A DNA stretch of 64,000 bases from Aurelia coerulea (Eukaryota; Cnidaria; Scyphozoa; Semaeostomeae; Ulmaridae): assembly GCA_039566865.1 (NCBI GenBank), contig CM076944.1, positions 7,462,501-7,526,500 of the forward strand, read 5' to 3'. Below, piece by piece: positions 1 to 12,299 of the stretch (position 1 is its first letter; each line of letters opens with the position of its first letter). A program made the translations under genes and the position numbers. A model generated the notes under the pieces. It saw only the letters and a list, made by a program, of their open reading frames with translations. It ran no database searches and was not told the DNA's origin.

Positions 1-56
1 GGGGGAGCGGCCTGTCCAGGCAGCAGAAGTGAGTCACAGTCTTGTAACACTGGAAG
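1..56 (+). CDS. 3' end of an additional TSR first exon (partial)
   Basis: The first 56 bases encode the last part of a thrombospondin type-1 repeat (GAACPGSRSESQSCNTGR) and stop at a GTATGA donor with the codon split after AG. This is the same ending and phase as the four complete copies downstream. The closest match by eye is copy D (GTACPGTRSESQSCNTG). It shows that the first-exon array continues to the left of the window. The start and signal peptide are outside the window. Confidence 0.8.
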
Positions 57-837
57 GTATGAAAATGTAATCTTCGCGTAACGTGCTCTTTTTATCGATG
101 TTTACATCCAATTTTTTTATCAAGAAATGACCATTTGACTACCTTTTGCAAGTAAAACCCCCCTTCGTTGTTGATTTCCTTGGTAAGAGGAGGGCGCAGG
201 GTTACTGTATCCTTCAAAATACGAATCTTGTACCAATAATAATGAAAAGTTCATGGAAGTCAATCATTTGTTGATTGAACATATTTTGTGGGAAGCGTTT
301 TCCCATGACCTCAACAAAATATGTATTTGATTTTTCATCCCCTTCTCGTCAGAAAGAGTCATATGACGAGATGTTGTTTGGTGGGTAGCTTGCTCATTTA
401 TTGTGCAGGCGAGAGAAGAGCGTACTTGAGAAAATTTCGAAAGCAGAAGTAGACTTATTATTGTTTCAACATTAGTGGGCTACCACAATTGGAAAAGTGA
501 AATGTGCTCTAATGTGCTCCCCCTGGGTCTGGATCCGGGGATCTTCTGGAGGATCTTCGGGTCGCCAAACCAATTAGACACACCATCCCCTTGGGGTATA
601 CTACGTATTTAGTTATCGTTTATTATTAGAACTTCGTTTATTTAGGAAGGGGGAAATGTAGTGAACCTCCTGTTATACACCCGCCCTTCAGTAGTCACGT
701 GACTCAGTAGTAGTATTTATGTTTTGTTTGGGCCTATCATCTTCATTCAGTTACAGTCTTTCGCAGTAAGCTAAAGTTCAATCAGTTCAATCGAATATAG
801 TAACTAACAAGACCACACTTTGCACAACACACGAAAT
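57..837. other. intron or intergenic DNA, no gene seen
   Basis: No open frame of convincing length, no domain homology and no clear transposon ends were recognised here. It would be the intron following the partial TSR exon if that exon is spliced to the common exons. Confidence 0.5.
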
Positions 838-1459
838 TCGCCAGAAACCTAGACTTTACTTTATTTCATACATAGTACTCGTGCGTCAAAAGTTATATTG
901 ACAAATCCATTGTGCCACCCTGCCACTTATACACAATAGAATCTTTGGAGAAATCTGGAGTTAGGAAGACAATGTAGGATCTCGGAAAGAGGTTGAGTAA
1001 CGCTAATTGTGCGACCTCGATTCCAAACAACGCACTAACATGGTAATGATTGTTGCTTTGTAACTGTTATGTTGTTGTTTTAGGAATATTTGGCAGGTAT
1101 TCAAGGAATACTTTATGTTTTCTATTGTTTTGATATACTAATTAAATTGCAGGAAGGGAAAGTCTTCCCCCGGGGATGAATAATTTATTTATTTAGGGGG
1201 CTTCCCTTCTCCCAAGATGATGAAATACTGTAAAAGCTCTATTAAGCCCCCCTTCTCTATTAAGCCCTCTCTAATAAGCCCCTCCCCTGAGCCAATATTT
1301 CAAATAAGCCCCCCGCTCTATTGAGCTCCCCACTTATATAAGATTCCAGAGGTTACCAAGGATTTTCCATTTATTGAGCTAAATAACTTTGCATGTTAAT
1401 TTTGATATGGTTTGAGATAAAATTATGTCGAGTTTATATATTTCACTTGTAAAATACAT

Positions 1460-2820
1460 CTGAGGAGCTGTATTCAACTAAAACATGGCTCCCTGGAAGA
1501 TCAGTCCCGTCCTTGAATTATCACTTTTTATGTATGTATGTAAAACATTGTTCGTATTAATTGAATCACAGGCAAGGAAAATACTTCTTACAACAGCTCT
1601 GTCTATTTTGTAACTTGTGGTTGCTTCAAATCCATTTTTCGTGTACATTCCAAATTTTGATATCATTTTTTGAAATTCTGCATTATTTTGTCATGACATC
1701 ACAAAGAAGTTTACCAGAATTCCTTTAAAATGGTAGTTTGATCAACAACAAGTGAAGAAGGAGAGGAATCAATCCAAGAAGAAAATGGAACGTAGTTTCA
1801 AACAGATTTTGGAAACCTTGTAGAGGAAGAATTCTACATTTCGATTGATATTAATTACAGTTTCATGCCATTTTTTCCGGCAATTCATTCGTTGACGAGA
1901 CTACTATTGTTTCAAAGGGCTTCTATAAATTTCTTTGCGATGCCACAAGACGTTGACGCAGAATTCCAAAAAGTTACTTCAAAATTCAAAATCTAAATGA
2001 AAAATAAATCTCTAACAAATAAATACGACAAAGTAAACAGAGCAGCTGTACGTAGTATTGCCGCGGGCGGAAGGAACTGCTGAATTTAGAAAAAGCTTTA
2101 TTGGTGATACATCGAGTCATACCTATCCTAATATATCATTCCATTCGCGATATATCGATTTGTTTTCCTTGTGTCTACCTCTCCTGCAAAGGTGCCATAT
2201 CAATCCGATTGACATGACCTCAAGGGCCCTGGAGTAATTATGCCACTCAAGTGTGGTAAAATGTCCTCTCTTCGAGGAGTTTCCGTTTGAGTGGCATAAT
2301 TACTCCAGGGCCCTTGAGGTCATGTCAATCGGAATAAAATGGCGCCTTCGCAAGGAGAGGTAGACACAAGGAAAACAGGTCGATATATCACGAATGGAAT
2401 GATATATCAGGATAGGAATAACTCGATGTATCACCCATAAAGCTTTTTCTAAATTCAGCGTTTCCTACCGCCCGTGGTATTGCATCTTCAAAACGTTATC
2501 GGAGTGCCTTCGATTCAGTTAATACGAGCAGGGTTTATCTTTATGTAACCTTGCACCGGGCGAGTCAATAAAAAGGCCTGGCGTTTGAAAAATCCTACTC
2601 CCCGTGAATATCAAAGCAATAATATTGGAAACTGTCTTGTTTTATTCCCGATATGTTCAATTAGGTTCAGTAATTTAACTGGCTTTAATCCGACATCCTT
2701 TCCCGTCGATGTGGGAGTTTTTCTGCAGAAAGCCCTTTCGAAAACCTGCAAAAACGAATGAAAACGACAAGCAAAATGTTAATTTGTTTTCCTTCCTAGC
2801 AATAATGTCACTTACATGCA
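1460..2820 (-). repeat. inverted block relative to its paralogue at 12700-13660
   Basis: Inside the duplicated segment this block reads in the opposite orientation to 12700-13660, while the flanks on both sides are co-linear. Landmarks: 1480-1680 is the reverse complement of 13435-13630, and 2630-2815 is the reverse complement of 12695-12905. Subtracting the 422-bp foldback at 2059-2480 leaves about 0.94 kb, close to 0.96 kb in the other copy. Both ends lie next to related sequence rich in the motif CTCTATTAAGCCC (1232-1330 and 2832-2940). Confidence 0.65.
2059..2480. mobile_element. foldback (MITE-like) element
   Basis: Two arms of about 195 bp are reverse complements of each other. The ends read CCGCGGGCGG and CCGCCCGTGG, and a match such as CTCAAGGGCCCTGGAG near 2220 pairs with its complement near 2305. 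TATTG flanks both sides and may be the target duplication. The paralogous segment near 13040-13055 lacks the element, which gives an empty site. It has no coding capacity. Confidence 0.75.
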
Positions 2821-3704
2821 ATCACGTACCGTAAAAGCTCTATTAAGCCCGGGGAGGGGGGGGGGGCTTATTTGATTTCGGACACTCCAGAAGGGGATTA
2901 AAAGAGAGAGGGATTACTAGAGAGGGGGCTTATTCACAAAATCAAATGACGAAGATATATATGATAGCTTTTTAGTTCTTTTACACCATATTTTGCAGAT
3001 TCCACATACAATTTTGAGGTGTTTTTTAATTTGTTGCAATGAAGAGAGATCTCTCATGGTTATAGGGATATCGATCCAAGCTTTTAGACTCGAATAGCGA
3101 AAGCTTTTCTACTTTCTATCGAATGACGTCTCCTTTATACCTTATTTTCTGTTGCTTTGTTTTATCAGGGTAGAATGCAGTGGGCCAAAATTTCTTTATA
3201 TACGTATTTATGTAAGATTTTACAATACGTGATACAGTCTACTAACCTTTCCAATTGCTATCCTTTCCAACTACATGGACGATATCATAGGAAACAAAGG
3301 ACAATGAATACCCCAGAAGTGGGTTAAATTGTGTTAGAGAGGGCAGAATGTGCCACTTGATTGTTTTGTTCTTAAACCGAGCAGGGGGTGCTTTTTTGTG
3401 GTAAACTTGCAACTCTTTCAATGATTGTTAATGAACACGATGGTTTGTCATACAGCAAAACAACGGAAGGCTTCTTATGATCACAACATGTCCCACGACG
3501 AAAAAAGAATTTAAGAGATATTTGAAAGCACCTGTCGAGTTTCGGGGGCTCTTTGCCCCAGAAATAATTGATCTGATATTTAATTTTAGAAATGTTGGGT
3601 CGTTTTTTGGTGGTTATGATATGATTATGGGTCGTTTTGCATGGGTTTGATGGATGGTTTTGGGTCGTTCCGCGTTTTAGTAAGTAAGGAAAGTAAGTAC
3701 AAGA

Positions 3705-4293
3705 ACAAGGATAGATTTTGTAAGACAATAGCATGAGATGCTTTTGTTGACAACTGAATTCAAAGCGATCAGTGGCTGTAGACAAAGGAAATTCTCTCAA
3801 CCATAGATTCAAAACAAACAAAGCTGCAAAAGTTTCTCTGAAACCCAGGTAGCTAGCGCGCTCGTTGTGCATTCCAGAAATTGTTTTTACGAGAAAACAT
3901 GAGCATATATCGAAAGAAAAAGGATATATCTACCTCGGGCATTTTATTTCTTTGCTTTAGAAGCTGAGCAGTACGTGCTTTAATTACACCCAAAAAATAA
4001 GAGAATTGAATCGCCTCCCTATCGGCTTTTGAATCAAATAGATTAAGTGCCCTTGGCAGATGTGTAGATATATCCTTCTTCTGTCGATTTATGCTCATAT
4101 TTGCTCTTAAAAATAATTTCTGGAATGCACAACGAGCGAGCAAGCTACCTGGGTTTCAGAGAAACTTTTGCGGCTTTGTTTGTTTTGAATTTATGCTTGA
4201 GAGAATTTCCTTTGTCTACGATCGCTAATCGTTTTGAATTGCGGTGTCAATCAAAACCAACTCGTGCTATTTTCTTGCCAAATCTGTCCTTGT
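3705..4293. mobile_element. 589-bp foldback element, ACAAGGA-ended family
   Basis: Terminal arms of about 230 bp begin ACAAGGATAGATTTTG on the left and end AATCTGTCCTTGT on the right. Same family as 11681-12262 and 53054-53647, with fragments at 48009-48153 and 62139-62367. The internal part carries only short open frames that mirror each other on both strands. No target duplication was identified at this copy. Confidence 0.75.
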
Positions 4294-4556
4294 TAAAGGC
4301 ATTGAGTCCATATAAATAGCTGAGCGTTAACGCTATCCTGAATTTTGCTGACAAACTGCTGACGGCCCTTTGTTATTGCATAATAGTGCTAAGGTCATTA
4401 GCAGTGGAGATCAAAGGCTTCTTAATCCTTGCATTATCCTCGGAAGTTTCTTTGGTTTTATTTCAATAGCGATTAAATCACAACTTTTGTTTTATGATTG
4501 AAAAGAAGTTGATATTGGTCACGAGCGCGCTATTTATGCGGACTCAATGCCTTTAA
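4291..4556. repeat. inverted repeat pair
   Basis: About 28 bases at 4291-4318 (TTAAAGGCATTGAGTCCAT and on) reappear as the reverse complement at 4529-4556, leaving about 210 bp between. Short tracts GTACAAGA at 3697 and GTACAAGAC at 4557 also match. This suggests the ACAAGGA-ended element at 3705-4293 inserted at the edge of an older foldback element. Confidence 0.5.
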
Positions 4557-5695
4557 GTACAAGACTTCTTCGCGGCCAAGCACTGTGAAGTGTGAAAGCC
4601 GAGCTAAAGCGACTGGTTTTAGCGTTTTTATCGTCTAAGAAGTCTTTCCCCCATGATTTTTTGTGTCTGCAATGTTAACGCTTTTATTCTATTTGTAAGC
4701 CATGTTTCTTGGGGCGTATTCTTTTGGGCTCCACTGAAGACGACAGGCTTCTGCATTTGAATTCTCTCGCACTTTCAGAAAAGAAATTTCGACACAATTC
4801 CCACTGATCCAATCATGCATTTATCTTGATTTTCTGTGACGCTATAGCTTTTTGTTACTTTGATAAGCATCAATTCAATATTTACATTCCAAGCAAGAAT
4901 TTTGGATTTAAATCAACTTTTTCATGATAGGATACGAACTAATCATATTGTAAATCTTCGCCACAATCTGGAATCATGACATTTTAAGTTTATCGCGGTC
5001 ATCTTTCACGAATAACTTGTTTTTTTGGTTCATTTGTGGTCTATATTCCGCCTTTATATTCTGCCTTTATATCCTGCAGATAAGCAGTTAAACTTGTTAG
5101 ATTTCTTGGTTCGTGCATTGTTTTGGTGTCTAGATTTGTGCCCTTTAGGGAATTGCCATTGAAACAGCATTTTGCCACGCCATGGTTCAAAAATTCCCAA
5201 TTGAATTTTGAACAAACGCCATTTTTTTTTTATTTCCTGGAACTAATCGTTGGAGATGAGGCTATCCTAAGCAGGAATGTCGGAAATGAAAATTAAGCGA
5301 TGGGAAAGCCTAAAGTGGTCGAGAAAACTCATATGTCCCCCCGTGCAGTAGGTTAATGCTCATGCGCCCGTCAGAGTTCCAACCCAAAACGCTACTGCGC
5401 ATGAGCTTTAACCCACTGCACGGAGGGAGACATACGTTTCTTCGGAAAAACTGTATCTCGTCTCCTTAACAAGTGCAATGAAGAACAACTAGTAGCAAAA
5501 TTAAAACGTGTGTCATGTGACTTTCACAGGCTCGTGCGCAGATTGCAAAAGTTATTCATAGCCATAGCTGCTGCTCAAATCATGATTGACATTTGACTAC
5601 CAAAACCAAGCCGTCAATTTACTTCCCCCTAGAAAATTGCATCAACAAGCATCAACTTGCAACGGATGAACAATCTTTTTGTATTTGTGTTGTAC

Positions 5696-6113
5696 ACGTT
5701 TTTTTTTATAAGAAACTGGTTTATAAGAAACTAGTACTACGATGACCAAAAATTTAAGAAACTCTAGTACTACGCTCAAGAACAGTTAAGAAACTCTAAA
5801 ACGTTATATCTGTGTGTCTCTCTTATTCTATGTCTCTCTAACAAAGGTGCCTTCGTCTTTTCTTGACTTTTAACTGCAAAATTTGTAAATTTTTGCCTCG
5901 ATGTGCAAGGCTTCTTCTTGATGACAATGTCAATGCAAAATGGAAGCCCTTTGTCGAGAAGAAGGCTCAACTTCGAACAATACCGCAATTTTAGGCCCAC
6001 AAAATAAGAAACTAATTAAGAAACTTTTACTACTAAAACACCGAAATCTTCATGCGAAATTAAGAAACTTTTAGTACTATGTGCTGATCCAAGTTTCTTA
6101 TAAAAAAAAACGT
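5696..6113. mobile_element. foldback element with T9/A9 ends, GTAC duplication
   Basis: The ends read ACGTTTTTTTTTATAAGAAA and its reverse complement. GTAC lies on both sides (5692-5695 and 6114-6117). The paralogous segment near 14960-14970 reads straight through GTTGTACAATG, a clean empty site. The interior repeats the motif AAGAAACT with ACTAGTACTAC. No coding capacity. Confidence 0.8.
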
Positions 6114-6595
6114 GTACAATGTTTCATGAATATATACAATTGAAGTAAGATGAATTGTGCTTGGAACGTAGTATGATCATTGCACGACTTTTCGAGCAAA
6201 GCCCGTTTATGTTGACTTGATAACAGGCTTAGCTCGAAACGTCGTGAAATTATCATAAACAGTGAATCCTACTTTTTTGACAGCCAGGCTGAAAGGCTGA
6301 AATGGGTCTTATTTTAAAGGCAATAAGACTAATGTTAAGTTATGAAGGTTCTTATTTGAAGAGTGCCTTGCGTAAGCCATTTTAGAATCTTCACCAAAGA
6401 TGTCCAGCCTGTAATTTTTTTGGCAAAGTTATCATGTACTTAATAACCAATTCTAAGCTTAAAGTCAGCAATGGAGGAGATTCAAAATTTAACAGCCAAC
6501 TGGAACAAAAATAAACTTAACAACGACAATCAAAAATCAACTTTGATACCCTTTAATGAAAACATGTTTTTCATCAAACTGGAACAGGTTCTTAT

Positions 6596-7471
6596 CCCTA
6601 ATCCATATGGGCTTTTTTCAAGCTACCATTTACGAGGGGGGGGGGTTGCTTTCCACCCCCCCCTCTGAAAACTGCCTTAGACTCATCCGAATTCAATACA
6701 ACTTGGCACAGTTATAGACCAGGTAATTTGTGGCTCGTAGCGTAATTTGGGTGTGGCTGCCACACCTTGTGACGTCACAGTGACGTCACAAAGCTGAAAA
6801 TCTGTGAAAATCAGGCTTCCAAGTTGAATTCAAGTTTAATGAAGATTTTGCATGAAATTAATGCAGTTTTGGTTCAGTTTGTCAACATATTTGGTGATAA
6901 ATATTATTTTATTGAAAATAGCGATTTTGGAGTGATATTTTGGCAGAAATTAGCCAATTCTTATGACGTCATTTGTGCGATTAATTTATTCTATGTAAAA
7001 AGAGACCAAAAGAACCTGAAAAATGGTGATTATCTATATCAAATGTATCCTTAGAGTGTTTTTCATTGAAAAGGCATGAAAAAACTTGAAAAAATTGCTA
7101 ATTAGTCCAAAATGGCGGCCGAAATGACGTCATTATCAAAAAATGCTGACATCATCAAATTCCAGAAATTCCGGTATCAAATTGAAGCCCTTTGTTTGCT
7201 GATTCATTTGCTGTATAATACTTCATAATTCAATCAAATAATTCCATTGAAATCATTGAAAACAATGATTTTGCTGCTACCTCCTTCCAAATATGGGCAT
7301 GTCACGTGACCTGTGAGTCCTATTGTTCAAACATTTTTCCACCAAAATGTGGCTAATAGATAATTAGTAAAAGTCAGAGAGGCTGGGGGACATAGCAAAT
7401 GTCGTTTAAAAACGCGGCAAATAAAACCTCGAGTGGGGGTGGAATCCACCCCCTCCCCATGCGGATTAGGG
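6596..7471. mobile_element. TTAA-type foldback element, 0.88 kb
   Basis: The left end CCCTAATCCATATGGG pairs with the right end CCATGCGGATTAGGG. TTAA follows on the right (7472-7475) and TTAT, probably a mutated TTAA, precedes on the left (6592-6595). The interior near 7285-7330 (AAATATGGGCATGTCACGTG) resembles the interior of the TTAA element at 24123-24848 near 24668-24695, so the two are probably related. A TTAA target is typical of the piggyBac superfamily. The duplicated copy near 15115 lacks this sequence. Confidence 0.6.
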
Positions 7472-7551
7472 TTAATCACAAGGTGCATAATTGAAGAAAA
7501 ACATCATCCAGGTTTTTATAATTGTAGGTTCTTATATGCGGGGATTTACTG

Positions 7552-7927
7552 TTTCGCGCTTTAATTTATTCCTCTGTGAAGGAGCATAGATAAAAAGACA
7601 TATAAACAAATTTAACGATTGTTGCATGATTCGACAAGTCATAAACTTCATTGAAAGCATGTCAGTTGGGGTGCGTGTAGTAGCAAATCAGCCCTATGAA
7701 TGGTATGGGAAGGTTGCGTAGTATCATTTCTGCTGCGCAGCGATGAAGCATAAATCAGTTTCCATTGCTGAGTTGATCATAAGTAGAGACTGAGGTCAGT
7801 CCGTCTGTACGTCTGTCTATGAAATCCTGTCAAATTTCTGTACAAATCTCCGACGTCTGTATACTGTCCTTCAAGCTGCTGTTCAGGATTCTGTTCAGGC
7901 CTACAAGAAAACGTTTTCTTGGACAAA
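7552..7927 (+). promoter_or_regulatory. candidate promoter and 5' leader of exon A
   Basis: This block is conserved with 15121-15452 upstream of exon B although the DNA further upstream has been broken by insertions. It contains TATAAA at 7601-7606, 327 bases before the ATG; the equivalent TATAAA before B is 285 bases from its ATG. The leader just before the ATG (CCTACAAGAAAACGTTTTCT) is identical in A and B. The promoter role is inferred from conservation and position only; no initiator or factor site was recognised. Confidence 0.4.
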
Positions 7928-8352
7928 ATGCAAGCCATAACCTTATTTCTTGCACTTACATTACTTTGTGCAATTAAGAGTTGCGATGGTTGGTTTTGGG
8001 GGAGAAGACGACGCAGGCGTTGCTATTCATCAAATTGCCATGTTTCGAGCTGGTCATATTGGGGAAGATGTTCCCAGAATTGTGGAAATGCAGGAACACA
8101 GTCAAGAGAGAGACATGTAACTCGGGCGCAAAGTTGTGGAGGTACCTGCTACGATCAATTATCGGAGACCAGCGCCTGCAACAGGAGATGCTGCCCCGTG
8201 AATTGCGTGTGGAGTTGGGGCAACTGGGGTGCTTGTCAGGGTTGTGGCACTGGAAATAGAAGTAGAAATGTGGTGGTTTCCAGGATTTCAACCTGTGGGG
8301 GAACAGCGTGCCCTGGTAGTGCAAATGGGACACAGTTTTGCAATACTGGAAG
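7928..8352 (+). CDS. TSR first exon, copy A: signal peptide, Arg6, two TSRs
   Basis: The start was set at the ATG at 7928; nothing coding lies upstream in frame beyond GAC AAA. Residues 1-22 are a signal peptide (MQAITLFLALTLLCAIKSCD), followed by GWFWG, six arginines and Cys. TSR-1 runs over roughly residues 33-86 with WSYWGRCSQNCG and the tryptophan-arginine ladder, although VTRAQSC replaces the usual arginine layer. TSR-2 follows after CCPVNC with WSWGNWGACQGCGTG. The exon ends CNTG plus AG at a GTATAT donor (phase 2). Reading through the donor would stop after four more residues. TSRs are extracellular disulphide modules that bind glycosaminoglycans or proteins. Copy A is the most divergent in the middle of TSR-1 (CYDQLSETSAC). 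Confidence 0.85.
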
Positions 8353-8587
8353 GTATATTTTATAACATTGTTCATGAAATGATAGTCAGAGAAATTCGAT
8401 GTGATCTAACTAGATTTGAAACTGAGGGCAATATAGAATGCTCAGTAATACTCAATGGTACGAATTTTTTTCCTAAACTCCTGAAAAGCCTTTTGAGTGA
8501 GTTATTTTTTTATTTTCGTTGCACCCTGAAGCTAACGGCGATCTGTAATTCTCGGTAATACTCAATGATACAACATTTTGCTGTTAA

Positions 8588-9109
8588 AGGGGCATTCCGT
8601 AGAATAAAACCGGATAATCGGTGAAATGCGTTGCTTGGTTTTAAAACGAACATGCTTATCATTATAAACATTTTCCAATGTTTCTCCAACTTGAATAAAG
8701 TTCAATCCGGCCAAAAACGAAATAGATATTTTTCAAAATAGAGACCGAGAACTCAGCCATGTCCTGGAATTTGAATCCACGACAGAAAACGAGAATTCTC
8801 GGTAAAGCCGATCAATTCTCTTGCGCGTAGTAGTCAACCGTGGACACATGAATGAACGATACAACAGGACATTCAAACTCAATTTAACGCGCGACGCGCA
8901 ACGAGCCTATCAAGACTCGCCAATGACCGACCGACGGACAATAACGAACATATGCTACCTTTTTCGCCAAGAACGATGCATAAAATTGGTGGGGCATGGA
9001 AATTAAAATTGGTCCATATGTTTTCTTCCATATCTCGCGTTTGAGAAGCGCGATCGACGAAAGGAAAACGATTTCCGAGGGCTGACTTAATCTTGATCGG
9101 GATGCCCCT
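8588..9109. mobile_element. 522-bp TTAA-flanked foldback element
   Basis: The ends AGGGGCATTCC and GGATGCCCCT are inverted, and TTAA stands on both sides (8584-8587 and 9110-9113). The paralogous intron after exon B has a single TTAA at 16105-16108 with matching flanks (GTAGTGTTTG against GTACTGTTTG), so this is a dated insertion. TTAA duplication is typical of piggyBac-type transposition. No transposase is present. Confidence 0.85.
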
Positions 9110-9113
9110 TTAA

Positions 9114-9904
9114 ACTATTGGAAACTGTAGGAAACTGTACTGTTTGAAGTGATTTGTTGTGTTATTTTCGTTAAACCCTGAAACTAACGGCAATCTATAC
9201 TTCTCGGTAATGTTCAATGAAAAATTTTTGTTGAACTCTAGGAAACTGTAGTCTTTGAGGTGCTTTGATTTGCTATTGTTGTTACACCCTAAGGGAAATA
9301 TCAAATGCTCACTTACTCGTAATCTAACTCTGTCGTCATTTTGCTACGTGTTCCTATTCCTCTGAACCCCTCTCTGTCTCTAGATGCAAGAAAGCAGGGC
9401 AACAGGTGACAATTTATTTTCGCTAGTCGTCAAGGTTAGATTGCGAGTGTCAGGGACGGCTGAAGGGCAGAGCCAGTATGGATCCTGGGTACCAAGGCCT
9501 CGAAATATTCAAATTTATCTTTATTATTTCTTATTTCATTTCTTTGTTGGCTGTTATACTCTGGGTTGGCCAGTATTGACAATATATTTAGCATTTATAT
9601 TTTTTATATTTTGCTGTTGTTTTATCGTCGTGTTGCGATGTTTCTACCTGCAAATTTAGGCCAGTAATGACTGATTTCTCTGAAAGAACAAGTTCGGGCT
9701 AAAACTTGCCTTGTCTGCTCATTTCAAGGAAGCTAACTCTGAGTTCTCTGAAGAAATTTTCGCCCGCAGCGTGCAAAGAGCCCTGTGTTATAGTGACTTG
9801 TTAATGCCACAGCATGGCTCAGAAAGTTTCTAAGCCCAAGAGATGTTTTTCAAAGTTAAAAATGAAAGAAATTGGACTGAAAGGAAAGAAATTGGAACTC
9901 ACCA
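9114..9904. other. intronic sequence after exon A, duplicated after exon B
   Basis: Matches 16110-16650, for example the CTAGTCGT..AGATT..GTGTCAGGGAC stretch at 9420-9455 and 16312-16380. Nothing coding or structured was recognised, apart from a second match of 9765-9900 to 11370-11500. Confidence 0.5.
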
Positions 9905-10908
9905 ACCAAACCTATATGGAGTGCCAAATGCAAAAAAATTAATCTAATGGTTGTATGTGCTAAAATTTAACATATGCTTGTTTATTCGAGTAAAATTTAA
10001 CATATGCTTGTTTATTCGAGTAAAATTCAACATATGCTTGTTTATTTGAGTAAAATTTAACATATGTTCGAGTAAAATTTAACATATGCTTGTAGTTATG
10101 TTAAATTTGACACATGCTTGTAGTTTTATAAAATTTGACATATGCTTACAAACGAGGTCATATTTTCACATTGCTTAACCATGGCAACGAAGTTATATTT
10201 TCATATTGCTTAACCATGGCAACGAAGTTATATTTTCACATTGCTTAACCATGGCAACGAAGTTATATTTTCACATTGCTTAACCATGGCAACGAATTCA
10301 TTTTTACATTGCTTGACCATGGTAGCGAAATCGCAACGAGACTAGGTGGCAACGAGCTTGTACAAAAATAAAGATGGCTGCTTGCTGCTTTTTGCTTGCT
10401 GTTTTGCTTTTAGTTTTAATCGACATGCCATGTGCATCTTTGAGTGGAGGGGTGATTCTGTTGAAGATGTTCTAAGAGAACTTCCCAGCGTCCATTCTCA
10501 GTTAGGAAGTGATCCTGAAACTATTGGTTACAACCGAGCCCAGTACATACTCCTTGTTGGTTCAGAATATGCCAGGACACTGCAGTTGTTTTGTTTGTGA
10601 CCAGAATCCAATTTGAATCCAAAGCCTCGTTGCGATTTCGTTACCATGGTCAAGCAATGTAAAAATGAATTCGTTGCCATGGTTAAGCAATGTGAAAATA
10701 TAACTTCGTTGCCATGGTTAAGCAATGTGAAAATATGACCTCGTTTGTATAAGCATATGTCAAATTTTATAAAACTACAAGCATGTGTCAAATTTAACAT
10801 AACTACAAGCATATGTTAAATTTACTCAAATAAACAAGCATATGTTAAATTTTAGCACATACAACCATTAAATTATTTTTTTTGCATTTGGCACTCCATA
10901 AACCTAAA
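9905..10908. mobile_element. 1.0-kb foldback element with internal tandem repeats
   Basis: The arms are inverted: the left end TGGAGTGCCAAATGCAAAAA pairs with its complement at 10880-10900. Each arm carries tandem copies of a 30-base unit (AAAATTTAACATATGCTTGT and on, 9960-10100) and then a 35-base unit built on CATTGCTTAACCATGGCAAC (10172-10320). The arms enclose about 280 bp of unique sequence with an 84-residue open frame of no known family. The flanks AACTCACCAA and GCCTAAACTATTG are adjacent at 11501-11523, which gives an empty site. Edges are good to about 10 bp. Confidence 0.75.
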
Positions 10909-11680
10909 GCCTAAACTATTGAATTGTGGCTGCCGAATGGCGATAAGATCATATTTATTTCCAAGAACCACCCTGGGGAACGTCTGTGCAGTCCTGTAGA
11001 AGCTGCTAAGTAAGGCAGCTGTTGTCCAGTGCGATACAGGGATCGCATGATGTCATTGGAGGGATCACATGCAGCAAATTTGAGGCTATTCAGTTATTTA
11101 CAGGGATACATACAGTAAATGAGAGGGGAACATAGTGACATTGTTGCGCGAATTCGAAGTGGCTTTGACCATGCAGGTTTCTAAGTTAGATCCTGATCTT
11201 CGCTTTCATTTACTTACGTAGCCTTCGCGCAGACCCTGCCCGCAGGCTACCCTTACCTAGTCTGCGACGCAGGCTAACCCTTGCCGTGATCCGTACAACT
11301 TCATCACAATCACTTCTTTCCCTTTCCTCTAAGCAACCTGCTGTTTTGCGTTATTTTTGGCCGCTGCATGCAAAGAGCCCTGTGTGACTTTGACTTGTTT
11401 ATGCCACAGCATGGATAAGAACGTTTCCAAAGCCCCAAGAAAGAGATGTTTTTCAATGTAGTGACAAAAGGAAAGAAATTGGACTTTATTACCAAGAACT
11501 CACCAAGCCTAAACTATTGAATTGTTGCTGCCGAATGGCTATAAGATCACATTTATTTCCTAGAACTAACAAGGTATCTTTTAAGGAAATCTGACTTTTG
11601 GGCCAGACTAAACACGAGGGCCTCCCGGGGCAAAAGGAGATGGTACAAACATAAAAATAATGCATACAGCATGACCATAT
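10909..11680. other. non-coding sequence, partly a local duplication
   Basis: The stretch 11365-11560 repeats 9765-9905 joined to 10908-10950. Nothing else was recognised; no gene is supported here. Confidence 0.45.
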
Positions 11681-12262
11681 AACAAGGGCAGATTTTGTAG
11701 TACAATAGCAACAGTTTCGTTTGATTGACACCTCATTTCAAAGCGATGAGCGACTGCAGACAAAGGAAATTCTCTCAACCATAAATTCAAAAATAACAAA
11801 GCCGCAAAAGTTTGCCTGAAACGCAAGTAGCTAGCGCGCTCGTTGTGCATTCCATTGCATGAGCATGTATCGAAAGAAGAAGAATATATCTATTCATCTG
11901 TCTCAGGCATTTTGTTTGTTTGTCTCAGAAGCTGAGCAGTAAGTGTTTTAATCACACCCAAAAATTAAGAGAATTGAATCGCTTCCCAATCGGCTTTTGA
12001 GCCAAGCAAATTAAATGCCCGTGGCAGATATGTAGATATATCCTTTTTCTTTCTATATGTGTTCATGGTTGCTCTTAAAAGCAATTTCTGGAATGCACAA
12101 CGAGCGCGCTAGCTACTTGGGTTTCAGAGAAACTTTTGCGTATTTATTTGTTTTGAATTTATGGTTGAGAGAATTTCCTTTGTCTGCAGTCGCTAATCAT
12201 TTTGAATGGAGGTGTCAAGCAATCGCAACAGTTGCTATTGTATTACAAAATCTGCCCCTGTT
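11681..12262. mobile_element. 582-bp foldback element with a 9-bp target duplication
   Basis: Ends AACAAGGGCAG and CTGCCCCTGTT, arms of more than 200 bp, and a perfect 9-base duplication TGACCATAT at 11672-11680 and 12263-12271. Family members lie at 3705-4293 and 53054-53647. Long arms plus a 9-11-bp duplication are what is known of Mutator-like elements; the superfamily is inferred because no transposase is present. Confidence 0.8.
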
Positions 12263-12299
12263 TGACCATATGCTATTCATGAGGAGTCATCCTATGTAA

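Larger units (their letters stand above)
838..5690 (+). repeat. tandem-duplicated segment, copy upstream of exon A
   Basis: Long stretches match 12300-14960. For example, 890-1020 matches 12360-12485 almost base for base, 2990-3260 matches 13650-13890, and 5230-5670 matches 14245-14930. Together with the paralogous exons A and B this shows one ancestral unit that was duplicated. This copy is longer because it has taken in several foldback elements (2059-2480, 3705-4293, 5696-6113) and it carries an inverted block at 1460-2820. Confidence 0.75.

Noticed and set aside
3372..4319. Open frames sharing MHNERASYLGFRETFAAL at several places in the window
   Set aside because: All fall on the arms of the ACAAGGA-ended foldback family and are copied with it; no evidence of a protein.
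7974..8375. Minus-strand and alternate-frame open frames over TSR exons A-D (133, 92 and 109 residues and similar)
   Set aside because: Shadows of the real coding frame, recurring at each copy only because the exons are duplicated.
9960..10320. Regular 30- and 35-base repeats resembling a CRISPR array
   Set aside because: The units are adjacent without unique spacers, occur in inverted copies at 10620-10860, and belong to a foldback transposon in animal DNA.
10346..10600. 84-residue open frame in the loop of the 1.0-kb foldback element
   Set aside because: No family recognised, no splice or promoter evidence, located inside a mobile element; kept only as a note.
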